From assembly GCA_018398765.1 (NCBI GenBank), contig JAHBMJ010002345.1, forward strand, positions 1-19,908: a DNA stretch of 19,908 bases, written 5' to 3'. The notes beneath the pieces are model-generated. The model was given only the letters and a program-made list of their open reading frames with translations. It had not been told where the DNA came from and ran no database searches. Numbering within the stretch: position 1 is the stretch's first letter; each line of letters begins with the position of its first letter. A program made the position numbers and the translations under genes. Shown here one piece after another: positions 18,814 through 19,908 of this stretch. The DNA comes from Chromera velia. Lineage: Eukaryota; Sar; Chromeraceae.

Positions 18814-19798
18814 CAAAAAGAAAGAAAGAAAGAAAGAAAGACAGAAAGACAGAAAGACAGAAAGACAGAAAGACAGAAAGAAAGACAGAAAGACAGAAAG
18901 ACAGAAAGAAAGACAGAAAGACAGAAAGACAGAAAGACAGAAAGACAGAAAGACAGAAAGACAGAAAGAAAGAAAGAAAGAAAGAAAGAAAGGAGGAAGA
19001 GAGACAGTAAGAAAAAAGCTAGGAAGTCGGTAAGAAAGAAAAGAAGAAGACAAATGAACGGGCAGAAATCCAGAGAAGAAAGGAAAAAGAAAAGAGAACA
19101 CGAACCTCATCGAGACGATCCACCACTCCTTCAGTCTCTTCCAACAGATTCTCTAAAACACCCACAGTTGCATGAGGACCCTGCATGCAAGACGCAGCAA
19201 AGAAACGAAAAGAACTGAATGACAAGAAATTCCAGTTTCATGTCTGCCTGCCTTGTTTTGCACGCATTGGTAAATTGCAAAGAGAGAAATGCTCTGTTTG
19301 CAAGAGGGCGTATTTGAAGAGGAGAAAAGAAGCATGTCACTCAAGGATTTGAACGGACTGAGAGACAGGTAAGAAGACACGCATGCACCCTGCCTCCAAT
19401 GTCCCGTCGAAAAAAGAAATAGGGTGGGTCGCTCATTTCTTTTCATGGAAGACCTCGATGTCTGACCAGAGTCACGGCACACACCCATCCCACCCTCTTG
19501 CTTTGCATGACCACCAACTCCGCACATCCTTCTCTCGAACTGCAGTACTCATTACTCCTGCAGAAACTTCAGACTTACTCTTCTTCTCCTTACACCAACC
19601 CACCTGATCAACAAACGATTCTCCCCCCCCTGCCGCTCCCCTGGTCCATCCCTTTGCGTCTCCTCCCTCCAGGGCAGGGCAAAACTCTAGGGCGGTGCGG
19701 AGACTGCCCAGACAAAGACGAACAAACCGACGCCACTCGAGAAAGAGGGCCCTTATGCAATCACGCCGTTTCTCCACAAATGATACAGCGACGCTGGC
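1294..19798 (-). CDS. Multi-exon gene: large LRR protein with PARP-like region (LRRC9-like), N-terminus outside window
   Basis: This is one spliced gene on the minus strand with 26 coding exons in view, listed below as W1 to W26. Each proposed exon has an AG before it and a GT after it. The codon phase left open by one exon is closed by the next at every junction except W9/W10, which is strong evidence that they belong together. The encoded part is about 2,580 residues. It contains a helical start, a degenerate ADP-ribosyltransferase-like region, three LRR blocks each ending in a cap motif, and a long disordered tail. The LRR pattern LxxLxLxxNxI is plain in W13, W18, W19, W21, W22, W23 and W24. 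LRR blocks of this kind are protein-binding scaffolds. A role in cilia or flagella follows only from the resemblance to LRRC9-type proteins and is inference. No promoter or start codon lies in the window because the gene continues past the right edge. Confidence 0.85.
2472..2500 (-). repeat. CAG trinucleotide repeat coding poly-Ala in W26
   Basis: The plus strand has about nine CTG units. On the coding strand these are CAG units read in the GCA frame, which gives a run of about nine alanines. The other frames would read poly-Gln or poly-Ser. It is the only trinucleotide repeat inside an exon here. Confidence 0.85.
3271..3391 (-). CDS. W25: terminal LRR cap of block 3
   Basis: A 121-nt exon, entered in phase 2 after gaatgcag and left in phase 0 at CAGAG|gtcagc. 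It reads LERNAVTRHPFYRVSVVHLL followed by PALKVLD, the complete cap signature N.vtR...YR..v...lP.L..LD, then PEESLQSE. A CATT microsatellite lies immediately in front of the acceptor, in the place of the usual pyrimidine tract. Confidence 0.9.
3392..4708 (-). other. Intron W24-W25
   Basis: The donor is gtcagc and the acceptor is gaatgcag. Besides the main array it has a CATT repeat at 3395-3415 next to the acceptor, a degenerate GACA/GGCA tract at about 3440-3535, and about 240 bases of plain sequence (3540-3780) in which I see nothing. Confidence 0.85.
3780..4631. repeat. Tetranucleotide array (CAGT / CAGG / CACT units) in the W24-W25 intron
   Basis: About 850 bases consist almost wholly of four-base units: CAGT, CAGG, CGGG, CACT and GAGT. 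The variants are grouped in blocks that recur in the same order, with a run of CAGG units ending in CATGCAGT seen near 3800-3830, 3950-3990, 4176-4206 and 4430-4466. The segments from about 3900-4090 and 4380-4580 look like copies of one another. It fills most of an intron of 1,317 bases. Confidence 0.92.
4709..4834 (-). CDS. W24: LRR block 3, unit before the cap
   Basis: A 126-nt exon after atcaaatgcag, in phase 2 at both ends, with donor CTGAC|gtcagc. It encodes LPSLRVLSLRSNRITALAEL then NELSARTRRHLSNL. The second part corresponds to the L..LS..L..L..L segment seen before terminal LRR caps. The split codon with W25 gives Thr. It lies next to the tetranucleotide array of the following intron. 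Confidence 0.88.
4835..5217 (-). other. Intron W23-W24
   Basis: The intron runs from gtaggc to aaatgcag. On the plus strand 5060-5225 is a CCTGCCT-type pyrimidine-rich tract that contains a 25-bp duplication of the W23 donor junction (5140-5164 and 5201-5225). The remaining part, 4835-5050, shows no feature. Confidence 0.85.
5218..5352 (-). CDS. W23: LRR block 3, two regular units
   Basis: A 135-nt exon after gcacttttcag, in phase 2 at both ends, with donor CTCAG|gtaggc. It encodes LEGLNGMRHLRVLSLNNNRL and LSSLRELRLDWNGLR, two textbook LRRs of 22-24 residues with the intervening FEPGAFEG. A 25-bp copy of its 3' splice junction lies 61 bp further into the intron. Confidence 0.92.
5353..6068 (-). 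other. Intron W22-W23, dinucleotide-rich with an internal duplication
   Basis: The plus strand has TC repeats at about 5570-5722 and 5797-5914, mixed TC/CA blocks, and a CA run at 6003-6029. A non-repeat segment of about 40 bases starting gcttcctcaactgcaaccct occurs at 5745 and again at 5937, so roughly 190 bases are duplicated in tandem. No exon fits here, because W22 and W23 are already in phase. Confidence 0.85.
6069..6505 (-). CDS. W22: LRR block 3 with a long insert
   Basis: A 437-nt exon after tgccacgcag, entered in phase 0 and left in phase 2 at AAGAG|gtacat. It starts with TLSLANNSIDLANGL, then departs into a polar, Gln/Thr/Ser/Glu-rich insert of about 75 residues (roughly residues 15-90). 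It then returns to regular LRRs: LPSLTSIDLSSNNITDLSPL and LRGLRVLLLDDNLIKR. The insert sits within one repeat, so the solenoid must loop out there. Confidence 0.87.
6753..6894 (-). CDS. W21: LRR block 3, first units
   Basis: A 142-nt exon after ctgtgccgcag, entered in phase 2 and left in phase 0 at CTGACG|gttggt. It encodes QIHISGASLRDVGGLL, then FPFLRELRLDHNLLRSI, then LGPLRKLT, i.e. one degenerate and one regular LRR and the beginning of a third that is completed in W22. Confidence 0.87.
6895..7239 (-). other. Intron W20-W21
   Basis: This 345-base intron runs from gtcagt to gccgcag. A short CACT/GACT tract lies at its donor end (7220-7239). The rest is unremarkable and purine-rich on the plus strand near 6900-7010. 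Confidence 0.75.
7240..7325 (-). CDS. W20: linker exon before LRR block 3
   Basis: An 86-nt exon after ctgtcccttccag, entered in phase 0 and ending in phase 2 at TGCAA|gtcagt. It encodes SRQNLSGRVSMELLMDRVG then SAALLSC, a helix of the type L.GR.....L.DR.G that introduces the following LRRs. Its donor merges into a gtcagtcagtgagtgagtg stretch, so alternative donors four bases apart are available. Confidence 0.75.
7326..7836 (-). other. Intron W19-W20 with CA and GA microsatellites
   Basis: A CA run at 7364-7397 passes directly into a GA run to about 7483 on the plus strand. The remaining 350 bases (7484-7836) show no coding or structural feature. Confidence 0.8.
7837..8092 (-). CDS. W19: LRR block 2, final units and cap
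   Basis: A 256-nt exon after ctttctgcag, entered in phase 2 and left in phase 0 at GTG|gtcagt. It continues the LRR begun in W18 (LEENPLDSLHPF), adds IRVLLLAESLI and LQALDLRGTPL, and ends with the cap DWRAFAVFHLGERVRWLDG. The last phrase is the YR..V...P.L..LDG cap with the Tyr-Arg replaced by Trp-Arg. The exon tail KSDV precedes the donor. Confidence 0.87.
8093..8645 (-). other. Intron W18-W19
   Basis: This 553-base intron runs from gtgagt to tttctgcag. An AAGGG-type repeat at 8100-8130 forms the pyrimidine tract of the acceptor on the coding strand. Nothing else stands out. Confidence 0.75.
8646..8941 (-). CDS. W18: LRR block 2, main exon
   Basis: A 296-nt exon after tttgcag, entered in phase 0 and left in phase 2 at CTCTG|gtgagt. 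It encodes an initial helix and then four LRR units: LLRWLDVSWCGLTSL, LEVLHAENNLLREI, LKSLNLARNRISMV and the start of LRILCLEENPL, whose Cys codon is split with W19. The repeats are 22-24 residues, the SDS22-like length common in ciliary LRR proteins. Confidence 0.88.
9085..9184 (-). CDS. W17: connector between LRR blocks 1 and 2
   Basis: A 100-nt exon after the excellent acceptor tctctctctccag, entered in phase 2 because the other two phases hit stops at once, and ending in phase 0 at CCATT|gtaaaa. It encodes EVMSFRTGIQKMLDKRG followed by a Cys/Glu-rich stretch (ACHESCEAETEGFGPI). The first part is a probable helix. No motif is recognised. Confidence 0.7.
9354..9413 (-). CDS. W16: short basic connector exon, tentative
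   Basis: A 60-nt segment between ctgtttgaag and the strong donor ACGG|gtgagt. In the frame required by W17 (phase 2 in and out) it encodes MLTRKKEKNKNRPVRTYQD, a basic helix. In another frame the same segment reads as an acidic peptide that would not join W17. The donor is convincing and the acceptor is weak, so the exon may start elsewhere. Confidence 0.45.
9658..9822 (-). CDS. W15: cap of LRR block 1; 3' end uncertain
   Basis: After acceptor gggctctgcag, in phase 2, it reads QTVLSHFPFLDSLDGRPM. Joined to the AYR of W14 this is the classical LRR cap YRxxVLxxxPxLxxLDG. The 5' end is secure. For the 3' end I chose GAGCG|gtcctg because it leaves phase 2 as needed by W16. A better-looking donor at ACAG|gtggac (exon end 9734) would leave phase 1. 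The frame stays open to about 9300, so read-through is possible. Confidence 0.65.
9823..10244 (-). other. Intron W14-W15
   Basis: This 422-base intron runs from gtctgt to ctctgcag. I see no repeat, no exon and no RNA gene in it. Confidence 0.7.
10245..10314 (-). CDS. W14: LRR block 1, penultimate piece
   Basis: A 70-nt exon after cgaatgcag, entered in phase 1 and left in phase 2 at TACAG|gtctgt. It encodes GRVPRLRTLECGPSPLQREK followed by AYR. This is an LRR unit with N replaced in the consensus and the start of the cap (the YR). All three frames are open over this length, but only this one keeps phase with W13 and W15 and continues the LRR pattern. Confidence 0.8.
10315..10756 (-). other. 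Intron W13-W14
   Basis: This 442-base intron runs from gttggt to gaatgcag. It is open in the W14 frame along its whole length, but its length is not a multiple of three. Retention would therefore change the frame relative to W13, and the LRR pattern only continues when it is removed. Confidence 0.75.
10757..12228 (-). CDS. W13: end of PARP-like region, long acidic linker, start of first LRR block
   Basis: A 1,472-nt exon (490 codons) entered in phase 2 after ccctccag and ending in phase 1 at CTCG|gttggt. Residues 1-20 (PFVVYPRFLVHFEFIPAS) complete the PARP-like region. Residues of about 21-280 are Glu/Lys/Pro/Ser-rich and disordered. Residues of about 290-390 are mixed with some hydrophobic helix (LLPFCRFLEMICE). 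From about 397 to 490 there are three to four LRRs, with RLRILILQNRGI, LTSLDLSFNFF, LEILNLSDNLL and LEVLQLGGNPL. The exon thus joins two domains, and no splice signal breaks it. Confidence 0.85.
12354..12374 (-). CDS. W12: 21-nt micro-exon
   Basis: A very short exon encoding six full residues (ICVVRH) plus split codons. It sits between the acceptor tgtagag and the strong donor ATAG|gtaaga, in phase 2 on both sides. A longer exon reaching further upstream in this frame is blocked by a TAG at 12377-12379. The other frame through the same donor would leave phase 1, which W13 cannot accept. Joined to W13 it reads ICVVRHRCPFVVYPRFLV, matching the last strands of a PARP fold (E-x-V-V ... Y-P-x-Y-L-V). 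Confidence 0.55.
   Translation of the reverse strand, partial: NLCCPP
12596..13416 (-). CDS. W11: large disordered exon, about 273 residues
   Basis: An 821-nt exon entered in phase 0 after tctttccag and ending in phase 2 at AAAAA|gtgagt. The sequence is disordered: acidic near its start (GEGEEEEG), then an Arg-rich stretch, then Ser/Pro/Thr-rich, with a charged helix (KKIEREKEREGLLEGVREHL) near the end. It holds two RP-x-[ST]-A motifs (RPRTA, RPASA). In a PARP-like fold it occupies the short loop before the last core strand, making this an unusually long insertion. The open frame and flanking phases make it a secure exon. Confidence 0.8.
13701..13929 (-). CDS. W10: exon with core strand of PARP-like region and an acidic insert
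   Basis: A 229-nt exon whose best acceptor is aatgtgcag, ending in phase 0 at CAG|gtgggt. It starts with a basic helix (RRHLRSDVFRDLRD), carries a strongly acidic low-complexity loop (GEEDGEIDDDTEGE), and ends with RVLLCVTAPKFNPLNQ. That last piece matches the M-L-L-C-R-V strand of PARP domains. An alternative start at 13888 (ctcagag, phase 1) would agree with one possible W9 donor. The 3' end and the reading frame are secure; the 5' end is not. Confidence 0.6.
14114..14186 (-). CDS. W9: strand-helix exon resembling the Y-F-A motif of PARP folds; 3' end uncertain
   Basis: The acceptor is excellent (a C-rich tract ending cccgcag) and the exon is entered in phase 2, which agrees with W8. It encodes NLLVFALACRRASIYAL. 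This resembles the strand and helix G-x-Y-F-A-x-x-x-x-K-A-x-x-Y of PARP-type enzymes, and the final Tyr is kept. The 3' end is not settled. Possible donors are at 14113 (gtcagc, phase 0) and 14115 (gtgtca, phase 1), and neither matches the best acceptor of W10, which needs phase 2. Confidence 0.5.
14187..14723 (-). other. Intron W8-W9 with TA, TG and GGGT repeats
   Basis: The plus strand has a TA run at about 14370-14400, a TG run at 14423-14451 and a GGGT run at about 14618-14641. The donor is gtcagg and the acceptor is cccgcag. No exon signal was found between. Confidence 0.75.
14724..14879 (-). CDS. W8: exon with degenerate H-G-T position of PARP-like fold
   Basis: A 156-nt exon after tttcctgcag, entered and left in phase 2, with donor GAAG|gtcagg. 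It begins ACVFGVERLPLLEWTAEGFG. This lines up by eye with the PARP signature L-F-H-G-T followed some residues later by I...GF, with Phe where the NAD-binding His would be. The rest is a Ser-rich loop with a poly-Ser run, then SVQRYSEKDER. It has no internal methionine and only this frame is open throughout. Confidence 0.6.
14880..15493 (-). other. Intron W7-W8 with CA and GA repeats
   Basis: A G run at 14992-15003 is followed by a CA run at 15011-15061 and GA runs to about 15115. A second CA, CG and GA cluster lies at 15200-15258. The remaining sequence (15260-15493) shows no feature. Confidence 0.75.
15494..15602 (-). CDS. W7: exon inside PARP-like region
   Basis: A 109-nt exon between tttccatgcag and GAAAG|gtcaga, entered in phase 1 and left in phase 2, matching both neighbours. 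It encodes a basic stretch (TKQDKERRASGNDISWKLL) and an acidic Pro-rich turn (PEDPQDPLSLE) that leads directly into the hydrophobic strand of W8. The phase agreement on both sides is the main support. Confidence 0.6.
15603..15962 (-). other. Intron W6-W7
   Basis: This 360-base intron runs from gtcagc to ccatgcag. It is plain sequence with no repeat or exon seen. Confidence 0.65.
15963..16098 (-). CDS. W6: Ser-rich then acidic helical exon
   Basis: A 136-nt exon entered in phase 0 after gtatctcctcag and ending in phase 1 at GGAG|gtcagc. It gives a Ser-rich segment, then SLEVTEDDSLDTLLLHQLKE, an acidic helix. The 78 nt separating it from W5 (16099-16176) are free of stops and keep the frame, so an unspliced product joining W5 and W6 is also possible. 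Low sequence complexity makes a functional call impossible. Confidence 0.6.
16177..16309 (-). CDS. W5: Gly/Pro-rich insert exon
   Basis: A 133-nt exon after the strong acceptor ctgcctgcag, entered in phase 2 and ending in phase 0 at the near-perfect donor CCT|gtaagt. It encodes a Gly-rich loop, then CECLGWRLESLDGNPGKAL. If the domain is PARP-like, this falls in the variable stretch between the first helix and the usual H-G-T strand. The reading frame stays open upstream through the acceptor and would give a tempting FCPACRHP zinc-like string, but that string spans the splice site and is not expected in the protein. Confidence 0.65.
16310..16923 (-). other. Intron W4-W5 with GATA/GACA repeats
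   Basis: The plus strand carries imperfect GATA, GACA and TAGA units over about 16655-16905. The rest (16310-16650) is plain; the open frame next to W5 is discussed there. Confidence 0.7.
16924..16983 (-). CDS. W4: small exon with start motif of PARP-like region
   Basis: A 60-nt exon between ctgcag and CACAG|gttcgt, entered and left in phase 2. It encodes VTKVVRVSNEVLRERFDRH. The pattern V.kV.RV.N..L...F is what I expect at the first strand and helix of a PARP-type catalytic domain, where I/V-x-R-V/I-x-N-x-x-L-W-x-x-Y is typical. The aromatic usually found after the Leu is replaced. The assignment is by eye and depends on the later exons fitting the same fold. Confidence 0.7.
16984..17426 (-). 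other. Intron W3-W4
   Basis: This 443-base intron runs from gtcagt to cctgcag and keeps phase 2. I see no repeat or additional exon. Confidence 0.7.
17427..17845 (-). CDS. W3: helical exon leading into PARP-like region
   Basis: A 419-nt exon starting in phase 0 after cgctacag and ending in phase 2 at GAG|gtcagt. It opens with an Ala/Glu-rich helix (EEAFREAWALREELLG), passes through a Pro/Ser/Gly-rich stretch, and then gives a well-formed hydrophobic helix (WFDLVATFVERELWTEL). The middle, 17623-17754, has a near-consensus donor (CTCTAG|gtaggt) and an acceptor (gagcag). It is exactly 132 nt without an in-frame stop, so it may be an intron or an optional exon segment. The open phase is completed by W4. 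Confidence 0.65.
17846..19105 (-). other. Longest single-block intron region, W2-W3
   Basis: The donor is gttcgt and the acceptor is cgctacag. The right two thirds are simple repeats (see 18285-18990). The left part, 17846-18284, includes an A run at 18080-18091 and is otherwise without features. Confidence 0.75.
18285..18990. repeat. Series of tetranucleotide repeats (CAGC, TGAA, TGGA, GGAA, TAGA, GAAA, GACA)
   Basis: On the plus strand the order is CAGC at 18285-18310, TGAA and TGGA at about 18326-18448, GGAA at about 18449-18479, TAGA at about 18506-18530, a GA run at 18536-18552, and a long GAAA/GACA mixture at about 18657-18990. The coding strand is therefore polypyrimidine-rich for hundreds of bases. 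Long open frames here in several phases are artefacts of the repeat. Confidence 0.92.
19106..19180 (-). CDS. W2: short acidic helical exon
   Basis: A 75-nt exon of 25 codons, phase 0 at both ends, between acceptor ttgcatgcag and donor GAG|gttcgt. It encodes GVLENLLEETEGVVDRLDE after a short lead, a clear heptad-like helix that runs on into the start of W3. The mixed coiled-coil character of W1 to W3 suggests a helical spacer before the next domain. Confidence 0.7.
19181..19603 (-). other. Intron W1-W2
   Basis: This 423-base intron runs from gtgggt to gcatgcag. I looked for another phase-0 exon and found none with both splice sites. Confidence 0.65.
19604..19798 (-). CDS. W1: helical exon, first in window
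   Basis: A 195-nt exon of 65 codons, phase 0 at both ends. The acceptor is a pyrimidine- and T-rich tract ending gcgcag, and the donor is CAG|gtgggt. The first two thirds read as an amphipathic helix rich in Arg, Leu and aromatic residues (VEKRRDCIRALFLEWRRF). The last third is Gly-rich and probably a loop. There is no initiator methionine and no sign of a 5' end, so earlier exons must lie beyond the window. I do not recognise a domain in it. Confidence 0.7.
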
Positions 19799-19908
19799 CT
19801 GCGCAAAGCGTCAAACAAACAAAAAGAAATACAGAAGACAGACAGACAGACAGACAGACAGAAAAAATGAATGAACAAATAAATAAATAGAGAGAGGGGG
19901 GGGGGGAG
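19799..19908 (-). other. 3' part of the intron upstream of W1
   Basis: The sequence carries a GACA run at about 19838-19861 and a G run at the very end on the plus strand. On the coding strand these make the pyrimidine tract before the W1 acceptor. Earlier exons lie outside the window. Confidence 0.7.

Noticed and set aside
18073-19110. Long open frame rich in Phe/Leu/Ser that looks like a membrane protein
   Set aside because: It is the translation of CTTT-type tetranucleotide repeats, which are open in several frames. It has no domain pattern and lies within an intron.

Overview
The window is eukaryotic. It carries essentially one large, intron-rich gene on the minus strand, running from beyond the right edge down to a stop codon at 1294-1296. 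I reconstructed it exon by exon: 26 coding exons (W1-W26, numbered in gene order from the right edge), about 2,580 codons in the window, with the N-terminus missing. Introns have GT-AG ends, and reading phase is continuous across every junction except W9/W10. The introns are large and full of microsatellites. Frequent long introns, mixed base composition, abundant simple repeats and a flagellar-type protein suggest a free-living protist. A chromerid-like alveolate alga is my best guess, but that rests on general impression and not on any diagnostic marker.

The protein, in order: (1) a helical segment (W1-W3); (2) a domain spread over W3-W13 that I read, by eye, as a degenerate PARP/ADP-ribosyltransferase-like fold, interrupted by long disordered inserts, the largest about 270 residues (W11); (3) an acidic disordered linker in W13; (4) a leucine-rich-repeat (LRR) block with its cap (end of W13, W14, W15); (5) a short basic connector (W16-W17); (6) a second LRR block with cap (W18-W19); (7) a third, longer LRR block with cap (W20-W25), itself interrupted by an insert of about 75 residues; (8) a 616-residue disordered, proline- and serine-rich tail in a single terminal exon (W26). 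Several separate LRR blocks ending in a YR...LP.L..LD type cap are the architecture I associate with LRRC9-type ciliary proteins. That family name is a recollection, not a search result.

Layout: 1-1293 is 3' flanking sequence with an AT-rich stretch and a cluster of ATGCACCT-type repeats. 1294-3144 is the last exon. 3272-10314 holds the LRR exons, separated by repeat-rich introns including an approximately 850-bp tetranucleotide array (3780-4631). 10757-13416 holds two very large exons of mostly disordered sequence. 13701-17845 carries the small exons of the PARP-like region. 17846-19105 is an intron dominated by tetranucleotide repeats. 19106-19798 holds the first two exons in view. No tRNA, rRNA, CRISPR array or recognisable mobile-element gene was seen, and no convincing gene on the plus strand.
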